Shown here: in pieces, positions 26,689 through 36,205 of the stretch
Layout: every line of letters begins with the position of its first letter
Position numbering within the stretch: position 1 is the first letter of the stretch
DNA from: Neisseria brasiliensis
GTDB lineage: Bacteria > Pseudomonadota > Gammaproteobacteria > Burkholderiales > Neisseriaceae
Direction: 5' to 3'
Assembly: GCF_009671065.1 (NCBI RefSeq)
Contig: NZ_CP046027.1
Span: forward strand, 1,612,001-1,676,000
DNA length: 64,000 bases
Made by a program: the position numbers and the translations under genes
Notes under the pieces: model-generated
What the model was told of the DNA's origin: nothing
Seen by the model: only the letters and a program-made list of their open reading frames with translations
The model's database searches: none

Positions 26689-27702
26689 ATGAAAAAACTC
26701 CAAAACACCCTCTATATCACCACGCAAGGCTCTTATCTTCATAAAGAACGGGAAACTTTGGTGGTGGAGCAAGAGCGTAAAAAAGTGGCGCAGTTGCCGA
26801 TTCATTCCATCGGGCATATTTTCTGCTTTGGAAATGTGTTAGTGTCGCCGTTTTTGATGGGGTTTTGTGGTGAAAATAATGTCAATCTGGCGTTTTTTAC
26901 CGAAAACGGGCGGTTTTTAGGGCGTTTGCAGGGGCGGCAGAGTGGCAATGTGTTGCTCAGGCGGGCGCAGTATCGGCGGTCGGAAAGCGATCCTGTACCG
27001 ATTGCGCGCAATATCATCGCTGCCAAAATTCAATCTAGTAAGCGGGTGTTGCAACGTCAAATCCGCAATCATGGGGAGAATGCCGATATTCAGACGGCCA
27101 TTACGGCTTTGAATTTTAGCGTGCAGCAATTGAAGCTTGCCCATGATTTGGATGTGATACGCGGGATTGAAGGCGATGCGGCGGCGCGTTATTTTGGGGT
27201 GTTTCAGCATTTGGTTAATGAAAAAAGCGGTTTTGTGTTCAATGGCCGCAACCGCCGTCCGCCGCGTGATGAAGTCAATGCGTTGTTATCATTTACATAC
27301 AGTATTTTAGGCAAAGACATCAGTGGTGCGCTGCAAGGCGTGGGGCTGGATCCGCAAGTGGGCTTTTTGCATGCGGATAGGCCGGGGCGCGACAGTTTGG
27401 CACAAGACATCTTAGAAGAATTCCGCGCTTGGTGGGCGGATAGGCTGGTGTTGTCGCTGATTAACCGCGGCCAAATCAAGCCGCAGGATTTTACCCGCGA
27501 GGCAGGCGGCGCAGTAGTTTTAAAGGCTGAGGCGCGCAAATTATTGTTTCAAACCCTGCAGGCAAAGAAACAGGAAAAAATCCTTCATCCTTTTTTGCAG
27601 GAAGAAGTGGCAATCGGTTTGCTGCCGCATATTCAGGCCATGCTGTTGGCCAGACATTTACGCGGTGACTTGGCCGAATATCCGCCGTTTTTAATGCGCT
27701 AG
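26689..27702 (+). CDS. cas1: CRISPR adaptation integrase Cas1
   Basis: Spacer integrase subunit of 337 residues. Metal-binding residues are E161 (IRGIEGDAAARYF), H228 (VGFLHADRPGRDS) and the acidic residues of the SLAQDILEEFRAW helix that follows. The N-terminal beta domain begins LQNTLYITTQGSYLHKE, as usual for type I-C. GGAGA precedes the ATG, which directly follows the cas4 stop. A DUS core lies near 27089. A DUS hairpin separates it from cas2. Confidence 0.96.
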   Translation: MKKLQNTLYITTQGSYLHKERETLVVEQERKKVAQLPIHSIGHIFCFGNVLVSPFLMGFCGENNVNLAFFTENGRFLGRLQGRQSGNVLLRRAQYRRSESDPVPIARNIIAAKIQSSKRVLQRQIRNHGENADIQTAITALNFSVQQLKLAHDLDVIRGIEGDAAARYFGVFQHLVNEKSGFVFNGRNRRPPRDEVNALLSFTYSILGKDISGALQGVGLDPQVGFLHADRPGRDSLAQDILEEFRAWWADRLVLSLINRGQIKPQDFTREAGGAVVLKAEARKLLFQTLQAKKQEKILHPFLQEEVAIGLLPHIQAMLLARHLRGDLAEYPPFLMR

Positions 27703-27715
27703 GCGGTGTATTTTT

Positions 27716-27761
27716 GAGGCCGTCTGAAAACAGGCGGAAGAAACAATATTCAGACGGCCTC
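27716..27761 (+). terminator. DUS inverted repeat between cas1 and cas2
   Basis: GAGGCCGTCTGAA (27716-27728) and TTCAGACGGCCTC (27749-27761) enclose a 20-base loop. There is no T run, so it may attenuate rather than end transcription before cas2. Confidence 0.5.
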
Positions 27762-27788
27762 TGCTGCTGATTAATAGGGAAAAGATTA

Positions 27789-28082
27789 ATGTTAATGCTG
27801 ATTACTTACGATATTTCATTGGAGGATGCACAAGGCCAAGCCAGATTGCGGCGAATCGCCAAACACTGCCAAGATTACGGCGTGCGGGTGCAGTTTTCGG
27901 TATTTGAATGTGACATTGCCCCCGATCAATGGGTCGTGCTCAAAGACAAACTGCTCAAAACCTACAACCCCGAAACAGACAGCTTGCGCTTTTACCATTT
28001 GGGCAGCAAATGGCGCAGAAAAGTGGAACACCACGGCGCCAAACCGGCGGTGGATATTTTCCAAGACACATTGATTATTTAA
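27789..28082 (+). CDS. cas2: CRISPR adaptation protein Cas2
   Basis: Ferredoxin-fold partner of Cas1, 97 residues, the normal length. LMLITYDIS carries the conserved aspartate at the end of strand 1, and the VQFSVFECDI block is typical of type I-C Cas2. AGGGAAAAG precedes two in-frame ATGs (27789 and 27795); either could start. The CRISPR leader begins right after the stop. Confidence 0.95.
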   Translation: MLMLITYDISLEDAQGQARLRRIAKHCQDYGVRVQFSVFECDIAPDQWVVLKDKLLKTYNPETDSLRFYHLGSKWRRKVEHHGAKPAVDIFQDTLII

Positions 28083-28270
28083 ATCGCTGACCATTGGTTC
28101 TCATGAAATCATCAGGGAGTTAGCGATTGAGAAATGTTCTTTAAAAATGAGGACTTATTTTCGGTGAATGCCTTTTGTAGGAGTGTGCTATAATTTTTTC
28201 GGTTCTCTTGGATAACGCTAGCGAATCAGTGCATTATCCGCCTTGATTGGCAAGGGTTGTATAAGGGGCT
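28083..28270 (+). promoter_or_regulatory. CRISPR leader with extended -10 promoter
   Basis: Between cas2 and the first repeat lies an AT-rich leader. TGCTATAAT at 28186-28194 is a perfect extended -10 (TG-n-TATAAT), predicting transcription from near 28200 through the array. Downstream, GGATAACGC (about 28209) and GCATTATCC form an imperfect inverted repeat near CGCTAGCG, a possible site for integration factors or leader structure. The conserved position next to cas2 marks this as the leader end. Confidence 0.75.
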
Positions 28271-29560
28271 TCAGCCACCTTCGGGTGGCTGTGTGTTGAA
28301 ACTTTAAATCCTCCTTTTTTGGCTAAATCGCGGAATCAGCCACCTTCGGGTGGCTGTGTGTTGAAACATAAAAACTGCTTTCAGGTGGCCTGGAACATGA
28401 TTCAGCCACCTTCGGGTGGCTGTGTGTTGAAACAAATTGCCCGATAACGGCTTCGAGTGTATCGGCTCAGCCACCTTCGGGTGGCTGTGTGTTGAAACTG
28501 TGTCCAGCGGTTCGCCATCGTAGGCGTCGATGTCAGCCACCTTCGGGTGGCTGTGTGTTGAAACAAAAACGACTAGGCTTGTGGTATCCAGTCCGTAATC
28601 AGCCACCTTCGGGTGGCTGTGTGTTGAAACCACTCGGAAACAGGGATAAACGGCGCAATCGGGTTCAGCCACCTTCGGGTGGCTGTGTGTTGAAACGTTT
28701 GGGAACGCTAGACGAAGTTATCTGTATGGCATCAGCCACCTTCGGGTGGCTGTGTGTTGAAACGGGAAAGATGGCAAGTGGTATTCCCGTGCTGAATCAG
28801 CCACCTTCGGGTGGCTGTGTGTTGAAACATAATGTCCGCCAAAATCCACGACGAAAAGCCGCTCAGCCACCTTCGGGTGGCTGTGTGTTGAAACATTATT
28901 GATATTTACGATAACCCGCACGGCACCTCAGCCACCTTCGGGTGGCTGTGTGTTGAAACTTGGATGCGACCGCCGGTGATGATAACCGCCCTGCCGTCAG
29001 CCACCTTCGGGTGGCTGTGTGTTGAAACAGATACAGGGTGTTTTTAATGCGCTCTACGCGGCCTCAGCCACCTTCGGGTGGCTGTGTGTTGAAACGTCAT
29101 TCAAATCTGAATCTTCGTCATTCAAATCTGTCAGCCACCTTCGGGTGGCTGTGTGTTGAAACGAACGCACATGCGCTAAAGCGGTATGTTCGTCTAAATC
29201 AGCCACCTTCGGGTGGCTGTGTGTTGAAACAAGAGCTGCTGGCGCAACGTAAGCAGAAGCATCGCTCAGCCACCTTCGGGTGGCTGTGTGTTGAAACATT
29301 CTGTCCAGAAATGCCGCCCTGCTTTCGGCTATCAGCCACCTTCGGGTGGCTGTGTGTTGAAACGAAGAGGAAAAAGTAACCAGACCGCCCAAAGGTGTCA
29401 GCCACCTTCGGGTGGCTGTGTGTTGAAACAAAATGAAACTCGAAGACGGCACCGAAGTAGACCCAGCCACCTTCGGGTGGCTGTGTGTTGAAACTTGTTT
29501 GAAAACGCAGTGGGTTAATCATTAAAGGTCAGCCACCTTCGGATAGCTGTGTATTGAAGT
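28271..29560 (+). CRISPR. Type I-C CRISPR array, 20 repeats and 19 spacers
   Basis: The 32-base repeat reads TCAGCCACCTTCGGGTGGCT followed by GTGTGTTGAAAC. Repeats start at 28271, 28336, 28402, 28467, 28533, 28599, 28665, 28732, 28797, 28863, 28928, 28997, 29064, 29131, 29199, 29266, 29332, 29398, 29463 and 29529. Spacers are 33-37 bases. Each repeat can fold as a seven-pair stem (AGCCACC/GGTGGCT) closed by a UUCG tetraloop, the substrate for Cas5c. Repeats 1-18 are identical; repeat 19 has C for the first T; repeat 20 has five transitions. Degeneration at the far end and the leader on the left agree on plus-strand transcription. All spacers differ. I found no full spacer match inside the window. 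Confidence 0.97.
29529..29560 (+). repeat. Degenerate terminal CRISPR repeat with broken stem
   Basis: The last repeat reads TCAGCCACCTTCGGATAGCT then GTGTATTGAAGT. Two of the five changes turn stem GC pairs into CA mismatches, so the hairpin is weakened and its 3' handle altered. It marks the oldest end of the array. Confidence 0.9.
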
Positions 29561-29634
29561 TATCCAGTAACGGCGAAAAACCAAGCAGAATAAGTCAAGC
29601 ACTCCCGATACCCCTAGAGGAATTAAATCCCTAT

Positions 29635-29666
29635 TAAAAAGCCTCGTATCATGAGGCCTTTTTATT
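29635..29666 (+). terminator. Probable terminator after the CRISPR array
   Basis: AAAAAGCCTC and GAGGCCTTTTT form a stem with one bulge and end in a T run. It is not a DUS and would end the pre-crRNA transcript. Confidence 0.65.
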
Positions 29667-29783
29667 ATCGAGTTAATCTAAGTTTGAACTAAGTTAAAGT
29701 ATGCTAAAAAAATCATGCCGTCTGAACGTGATTTTGGTATATGATTTAGGAATGAATGCCATTTGATTTCAGGAGAAAAATCC

Positions 29784-32700
29784 ATGTTCCAATTTGCCCA
29801 TCCCCAACAAACTCCGCTGCGCCAAGCGGTGACTGAGGCTTATCGCCGCGATGAAGTCGAAGCGGTGAACGATATGCTGCAACAGGCGCAGATGACGGGT
29901 GAAGAGCGTCGTGCTGCCGATGATTTGGCGCGCCGTTTGGTGACGCAGGTGCGGGCGAGCCGTACCAAAGCCAGCGGTGTGGATGCGTTGATGCACGAGT
30001 TTTCATTGTCGAGCGAAGAGGGTGTGGCGTTAATGTGTTTGGCGGAGGCTTTGTTGCGCATTCCGGATAATGCCACGCGCAATAAATTGATTGCCGACAA
30101 GCTTTCAGACGGCGATTGGAAAAGCCATCTGAACCACAGCCCAAGCCTGTTTGTGAACGCGGCAGCTTGGGGTTTGCTGGTAACCGGCAAACTCACCACC
30201 ACGACCAACGACCAGAATTTGGGTTCGGCTTTGAGCCGTGTGTTGGGCAAGGGCGGTGCGCCGTTGATCCGCAAAGGCGTGGATTACGCCATGCGTATGC
30301 TGGGCAAGCAGTTTGTGACCGGCCAAACTATTGAAGAAGCATTGAAAAACGGCAAAGAGCGTGAAAAACTGGGCTATCGTTTCTCATTCGATATGCTGGG
30401 TGAAGCGGCGTTTACCCAAGCCGACGCCGACCGCTACTATCAGGATTACGTTACCGCGATTCACGCTATCGGCAAGGATGCGGCAGGGCAAGGCGTGTAT
30501 GACGGCAACGGCATCTCCGTGAAATTGTCGGCGATTCATCCGCGCTATTTCCGTGCGCAACACGAGCGCGTGATGACCGAGTTGCTGCCGAAATTAAAAG
30601 CATTATTTGTTTTGGCAAAACAATACAATATCGGCCTGAACATCGATGCCGAAGAAGCCAATCGCTTGGAATTGTCGCTGGATTTGATGGAAGCTTTGGT
30701 GTCTGATCCTGATTTGGCCGGTTACAACGGCATCGGTTTTGTGGTGCAGGCCTACCAAAAACGCTGCCCGTTTGTGATTGATTATTTGGTAGATTTAGCG
30801 CGCCGCAACAATCAAAAACTGATGATCCGCTTGGTAAAAGGCGCGTATTGGGACAGCGAAATCAAATGGGCGCAGGTCGACGGCCTCAACGGCTATCCTG
30901 TGTACACCCGCAAAGTGCATACCGATATTTCTTATCTGGCTTGTGCACGCAAACTGCTGGCCGCGCAAGATGCTGTGTTCCCACAATTTGCCACCCACAA
31001 TGCCTACACGCTGGCGGCTATTTACGAAATGGGTAAGGGCAAGGATTTTGAACACCAATGCTTGCACGGCATGGGCGAAACCCTGTACGACCAAGTGGTC
31101 GGCCCACAAAACTTAGGCCGCCGCGTGCGTATTTACGCGCCGGTCGGCACGCATGAAACGCTGCTGGCCTATTTGGTGCGCCGTTTGCTGGAAAACGGTG
31201 CCAATTCATCGTTTGTGAACCAAATCGTTGATGAAAAAATCAGCATTGACGAGCTGATTCGCAGCCCGTTCGACACCATTGCCGAAGAAGGCATTCATTT
31301 GCATGCCGCGTTGCCGCTGCCGCGTGATTTATACGGCAAAGGCCGTCTGAATTCGCAAGGCGTGGATTTGAGCAATGAAAACGTGTTGCAGCAATTGCAG
31401 CAGAAAATGAACCAATCGGCGGCGCAAGCGTTTCAGACGGCCTCGATGATTAACGGCAAGCTGCGTGAAGTCAACGCGCCGCAAGATGTCAAAAATCCTG
31501 CCGATCATGGCGATGTGGTGGGTACGGTTTCATTTGCCGATGCTGCCTTGGCGCAAGAAGCGATTGCCGAAGCTGTGGCCGCGCAAGCCGCTTGGGGGGG
31601 CGACACCGGCTGCCGAACGCGCTGCCTGCTTGCGCCGTTTGGCCGACTTGATGGAGCAGCATACCCCTGCATTGATGATGCTGGCGGTGCGCGAAGCGGG
31701 CAAAACGCTGCAAAACGCCATTGCCGAAGTGCGTGAAGCGGTTGATTTCTGCCGCTATTATGCCGATGAAGCCGAGCAAACCTTACCTGCCAACACCCAA
31801 GGCGTGGGCACGATTATCGCCATCAGCCCGTGGAATTTCCCGTTGGCGATTTTCACCGGTGAAGTGGTGGCCGCATTGGCTGCCGGTAACACCGTGGTTG
31901 CTAAGCCTGCCGAGCAAACCAGCCTGATTGCTTCGTATGCTGTGTCTTTGATGCATGAAGCCGGTGTACCGTCTGAAGCCTTGCAATTGGTATTGGGCGC
32001 GGGCGAAGTCGGCGCGGCTTTAACGCAAGACTCACGCATCAGCGGCGTGATTTTCACCGGTTCGACCGAAGTGGCACGCCTGATTAACCAAACCTTGGCC
32101 AAACGCGATGACAATCCGGTATTGATTGCCGAAACCGGCGGCCAAAATGCGATGATTGTCGATTCAACCGCATTGGCCGAACAAGTCTGCGCCGATGTAT
32201 TGAATTCCGCTTTCGATTCGGCCGGCCAACGCTGTTCGGCGCTGCGTATTTTGTGCGTGCAAGAAGACGTGGCCGATCATATGATTGATATGATTAAAGG
32301 CGCGATGAACGAATTGGTGGTGGGTAATCCGCGTTTGCTGAACACCGATGTGGGTCCCGTCATCGATGCTGAAGCGCAAGCCAATCTGTTGGCGCACATT
32401 GATAAAATGAAGGGTGTGGCTAAATCGTTCCATGAAATCAAGGTTTCAGACGGCATTGATGAGGTGCAATCAACTTTTGTTGCCCCGATTTTGTTTGAGT
32501 TGAATAATTTAAACGAATTGCAGCGCGAAGTATTTGGTCCGGTGTTGCACGTCGTGCGCTATCGTGCCGACGAACTCGACAGCCTGATCGACCAAATCAA
32601 CAGCAAAGGCTACGCGCTGACCCACGGCGTACACAGCCGCATCGATGCGACCGTGGATCACATCCGCAAACGCATTGAAGCGGGCAACGTGTACATCAAC

Positions 32701-33390
32701 CGCAACATCGTCGGCGCGGTTGTCGGCGTGCAGCCGTTTGGCGGCCACGGCTTATCGGGTACAGGTCCGAAAGCAGGCGGCCCGTTCTACCTGCAACGTT
32801 TAAGCCGTCTGAAACAATGGGTTGCACCGACCTTGAGCAAAGTCGGTCAAGTCGATGACGAAGTATTGAAACGCTTGGAAGCTGTGTTGCACAATCTGCC
32901 TATCAGCCAAGAATACAAGCTCTCGATTGCCGCTACCTTAGGCCAAGCGCGCATCCGCACGCTGCGCCATGCTGAAAAGGTGTTGTGTGGCCCAACCGGC
33001 GAGCGCAACGTATTAAGCTGGCACGCGCCGAAACGCGTGTGGATTTACGGCGGCGATTTGGTGCAGTCGTTCACCGCTTTGGTGCAACTGGCCGCAGCCG
33101 GTGTGCAGGGCGTGATTGAAGCCAATCATCCGCTGGCGACAGAAGTGGCGCATTTGGGCAATTTGCTGATTGTCGATAAACCGGAAAACGCCGGCATCAG
33201 CCATGTGGTGGCGCTGGAAGATTTGCCGACCGAACGCAAACAAGCGCTGGCAGCGAGCGAGGGCGCGTTAATCCGCATTCTGCCGTCTGAAAACGGCTTG
33301 GATATTTTGCAGGTGTTTGAAGAAATTTCGTGTAGCATCAACACGACTGCAGCGGGCGGTAACGCCAGCTTGATGGCAATGTCGGATTAA
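29784..33390 (+). pseudogene. putA: Bifunctional proline dehydrogenase/P5C dehydrogenase PutA, frameshifted at a G7 tract
   Basis: PutA oxidises proline to glutamate using an FAD proline dehydrogenase and an NAD aldehyde dehydrogenase. The first frame (ATG at 29784 after AGGAG, ending 31736) holds the PRODH domain with EEANRLELS and RLVKGAYWDSEIKW. The rest lies in the next frame to 33390, with the ALDH motifs SPWNFPLAIFTGEV, ETGGQNAMIVDS, the Cys in DSAGQRCSALR, and a C-terminal ALDH-like tail. The frame breaks at seven Gs (31594-31600); six would restore a continuous 1201-residue protein (QAAWGATPAAERAA). There is no N-terminal ribbon-helix-helix, so it should not act as a repressor. It may be a switch, decay or an assembly error; both parts are otherwise intact. 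Confidence 0.9.
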
Positions 33391-33404
33391 TTTTATAAAT
33401 GCTC

Positions 33405-33454
33405 AAGGCCGTCTGAAAGATTGGGGAAGAGTTCAATCTTTCAGACGGCCTTTT
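33405..33454 (+). terminator. DUS-hairpin terminator after putA
   Basis: AAGGCCGTCTGAAAGATT pairs perfectly with AATCTTTCAGACGGCCTT and ends in Ts. Confidence 0.85.
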
Positions 33455-33519
33455 GAAGTATAAAATGATGCTTTTGCAAAAGTCTCAGTTTATCTTTTTT
33501 CAGTTGAGTAAGATAAAGA

Positions 33520-33560
33520 AAAAACCATGCCATCTGAAGCGTTCAGACGGCATGGTTTTT
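33520..33560. terminator. AT-type DUS hairpin downstream of gshA
   Basis: AAAACCATGCCATCTGAA pairs with TTCAGACGGCATGGTTTT with one G-T type mismatch. It is flanked by A and T runs and serves gshA on the minus strand. Confidence 0.8.
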
Positions 33561-33569
33561 TATCACGAT

Positions 33570-35117
33570 TTAAACCGTTAATTTTGCCAAGCATTCATGC
33601 AGCGGATTGAAATAGTTGGCCAAATAGTCGTCAAACGGGATTTCATCGGCGGCTTTAGCTTCGATTTCGGCAAATTCCTGCAAGGATTGTTGGCTTTGTG
33701 CTTCCAGTTTGGCTTGCACGTCTTGCGGTAGCGGTTGCTTTAAGGTTTCTGAATGTTGCGCGGTTAAGGCCATTGCCCATGGCAGGAACTCTTGTTCGGC
33801 CATTTCAGCTTGCACTCGCTGTGGCAGGCGCAGGGTTTCGCCGCTGTTGGCACGAATTTGGCTTTGCACGGCTTCGCGGTAGCCGCTGTTGTCCGAACCT
33901 TGGTCAAGGCGTTCGGCAATCGGCAGAATTTCATGCAGGATTTCATTTGCCCAATCTTGCGCGGAAATGCTGCGGCCGTTTTTAAACAGGCTGAATCCTT
34001 CGCTCAAGCCTGAGCAGGCGGTGCGCAAGCGGTTGTGGTTGGCTTCGTTGTAATCGGCGGTGGTAAATGCAGGCGAGTCTTTCAGCAAACACCACAGCAT
34101 AAAGCTTTCCAAGAAATGAATTTGCTCCAAGCTGATGCCGGCAGGGTCATACGGATTGTTGTCGAGCAGGCGCAATTCAACATAGGCGATGCCGCGCGCG
34201 CTCAAGGCGCTGATGGGCAACTCGCCTTTTTTCATCACTTGTTTCGGACGTGCGCCACTGTAATATTCGTTGGCGATTTGCAGAATATTGGTGCTGATTT
34301 GGCGGTACAGTCCGGCCGGGCCGCGCAAGCCCAAGTATTCATACACCGGCGCTGGGGTTAATACCGCCGCACCCAAATCGCGAACGTATTCGTTCAGATG
34401 ATTGAAGCTGACGCTGAAATCGACTTTGTTTTGGTAGCCGAGTTGGCTCATGCGCAGGGTGGTGGCGTTTTTCCAGCTAAAGCTTTGCTCGTGCAGGCGG
34501 TCAAGCACATTTTGCGCCGGTTGGAAGCTTTGGTCGCAGGCAGGGGCGGTGCCGAACAGGTGGCAAATCAGCCAGCCGTGGTGCTGAATGTTGCGAATCA
34601 TGCCCATGTAGCACTCGTTGCGCCAATCATCAGTAGGTTCCACGCCTTCTTGTTTGGCCAAGGCTGCCCACAGGCTTTCAGGTGGCGAATAGTTGAAATG
34701 TACACCGGCAATCATTTGCATGGTGCGGCCGTAGCGGTAAGACAGACCAACGCGATACAGGCGCTTCAATTTGGCGCCATTGCTCTGGCCGAAGTAGCCA
34801 ATTTCAATGTGTTCGGGATTGTCGGGCAGACGGCAAGGCATGCTGGCTGCCCACATGCGTTCTTCGCCGATGTTTTGCGCGCTGAATTGGTGCAATTCCA
34901 AAAGCTGCTGATACACGGCTTTCGGGGATTGATGCGGATCGGTGACCAGTTCCAACAATGCTTCGCCATAATCGATGGTGATGTTCGGATGGGTATAGAC
35001 ATTGCCCAAGGCTTCTGGGTGGCGTGTTCCGGCAAGGTGGCCGTCGGCGGTGGTGCGCAGGCTCTCGCGCTCGATGCCGATGTTGCCGCCGGACAGTGGA
35101 AGGGTCTCGATGTTCAT
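33570..35117 (-). CDS. gshA: Glutamate-cysteine ligase (glutathione biosynthesis)
   Basis: ATP-dependent ligase of 515 residues that makes gamma-glutamylcysteine, the first step to glutathione, in the cytoplasm. It is the gamma-proteobacterial GshA class: GNIGIERESLRT near the start, GVHFNYS, and FSVSFNHLNEYVRDLG. AAGGAAAA stands before the ATG at 35117. It lies alone between terminators. Glutathione is also the substrate source for the persulfide-dioxygenase-like enzyme at 15 kb, although the two are not linked in an operon. Confidence 0.95.
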   Translation of the reverse strand: MNIETLPLSGGNIGIERESLRTTADGHLAGTRHPEALGNVYTHPNITIDYGEALLELVTDPHQSPKAVYQQLLELHQFSAQNIGEERMWAASMPCRLPDNPEHIEIGYFGQSNGAKLKRLYRVGLSYRYGRTMQMIAGVHFNYSPPESLWAALAKQEGVEPTDDWRNECYMGMIRNIQHHGWLICHLFGTAPACDQSFQPAQNVLDRLHEQSFSWKNATTLRMSQLGYQNKVDFSVSFNHLNEYVRDLGAAVLTPAPVYEYLGLRGPAGLYRQISTNILQIANEYYSGARPKQVMKKGELPISALSARGIAYVELRLLDNNPYDPAGISLEQIHFLESFMLWCLLKDSPAFTTADYNEANHNRLRTACSGLSEGFSLFKNGRSISAQDWANEILHEILPIAERLDQGSDNSGYREAVQSQIRANSGETLRLPQRVQAEMAEQEFLPWAMALTAQHSETLKQPLPQDVQAKLEAQSQQSLQEFAEIEAKAADEIPFDDYLANYFNPLHECLAKLTV

Positions 35118-35321
35118 GTATTTTCCTTGGCAGAAAGTGTGGGCTTCTGCGAAAAGTGGCTATCGGGATGGCGTTTGCTGCCATCAAACAGAGCGATTTT
35201 AGCACGGAACGGCAGCGGCGGAATATGGTTATGTGTGAATGAACGGCGGATATTCAGACGGCCAAATCGTTAGTTAAAAGCTATAGGGATAAGCCGATAA
35301 AATAGTTATCAGTGAAAATGA

Positions 35322-35357
35322 TTTCAGACGGCTTGAGTAACGATCAGGCCGTCTGAA
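35322..35357. terminator. DUS inverted pair between gshA and the citE-like gene
   Basis: TTCAGACGGC and GGCCGTCTGAA face each other around a 15-base loop just past the citE-like stop. There is no strong T run, so termination is only probable. Confidence 0.55.
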
Positions 35358-35364
35358 CATTACA

Positions 35365-36186
35365 TTAGCTTTGTCGCAAAACCCATTTTGCCCGTTCAAT
35401 CACCGGCGCATCAATCATTTGCCCATCTACTTGGAAAACGGCTTGGCCGCTGTGTTCCGCTTCGGCAACGACTTTTCTGGCAAAGGCCAACAAATCTTCA
35501 GACGGCCTTAAAGCTTCTTTCACCGCAGCGACTTGTTTCGGGTGGATACACAAAACACCGCCGAAACCCATATCGTGCCAGTATTCCGCGTTTTGGCGGT
35601 TGGCTTCGTGGTCGTTGAAATCGGGGAAGGTGGTTTCGATGGGCGGATGCAGATTGTTGATGCGGCTGTGCAGCAGCATATCGGTACGCAGGCGGTCGAA
35701 CACCGTTTGCGCGGCGGTCGTGCCGTAGCTCACGCCTAAATTATTCGCTAAATCCAAACAGCCGTAGGTCAGCGCAAACAGGCCGTCTGAACGCGCTAAT
35801 TTCCCGATGTCGGCCATGCCTTGTGCCGATTCAATATCAGCAATCACCGGCTTACCCGTGGCGTGATGCAGCGAAGAAATTTCATCGGCGTGAACGGTTT
35901 TGGAAAGCAGTATCCCCTTGATTTCAGGCATAGTCTTGAGCGCTGCCACATCGTCTGCATAAAACGCGCTGCGCGAATTGTTGATTCTGACCCATACTGC
36001 AGGCTGACCAGCTTGGTGGCAGTATTCGGCGATGTTGGCGCGGGCGGTGGCTTTGTCTTCCGGCGAGACGGTGTCTTCCCAATCGACAATCACTTCGTCC
36101 GCACCGCTGGCAAATGCCTTGGCAATCCGCTCAGGGCGAGTGGCGGGAACGAATAGGAATACTTTCGGAATGGGGCGGTTTAGCAT
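35365..36186 (-). CDS. HpcH/HpaI aldolase/citrate lyase beta-like (CitE family) protein
   Basis: TIM-barrel C-C lyase family protein of 273 residues. Family marks are LFVPATRPERIAKAF, VDWEDTVSPEDKATAR (metal-binding acidic pair), PVIADIESAQGMADI, and GFGGVLCIHPKQV. No citD or citF lies nearby, so it is not part of a classical citrate lyase. CitE-like stand-alone enzymes include malyl-CoA and citramalyl-CoA lyases; the substrate cannot be set from sequence. AAGGAGA precedes the ATG at 36186. A MITE-like inverted repeat lies in its upstream region. Confidence 0.85.
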   Translation of the reverse strand: MLNRPIPKVFLFVPATRPERIAKAFASGADEVIVDWEDTVSPEDKATARANIAEYCHQAGQPAVWVRINNSRSAFYADDVAALKTMPEIKGILLSKTVHADEISSLHHATGKPVIADIESAQGMADIGKLARSDGLFALTYGCLDLANNLGVSYGTTAAQTVFDRLRTDMLLHSRINNLHPPIETTFPDFNDHEANRQNAEYWHDMGFGGVLCIHPKQVAAVKEALRPSEDLLAFARKVVAEAEHSGQAVFQVDGQMIDAPVIERAKWVLRQS

Positions 36187-36205
36187 GGTTTCTCCTTTGT
36201 TTTTT

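Noticed and set aside
29050..29063. Spacer 12 shares GTTTTTAATGCGCT with the 3' end of cas1 (27685-27700), possible self-targeting
   Set aside because: Only about 14 of 35 bases match and there is no proper flanking match; most likely chance.
28304..29522. Several ORFs with repeating HTATRRW, PPSGGC and STHSHPKVA blocks
   Set aside because: They are translations of the CRISPR repeats, not proteins.
34398..35273. 291-codon plus-strand ORF opposite gshA
   Set aside because: Antisense shadow; no ribosome site and no family features, while gshA is clear.
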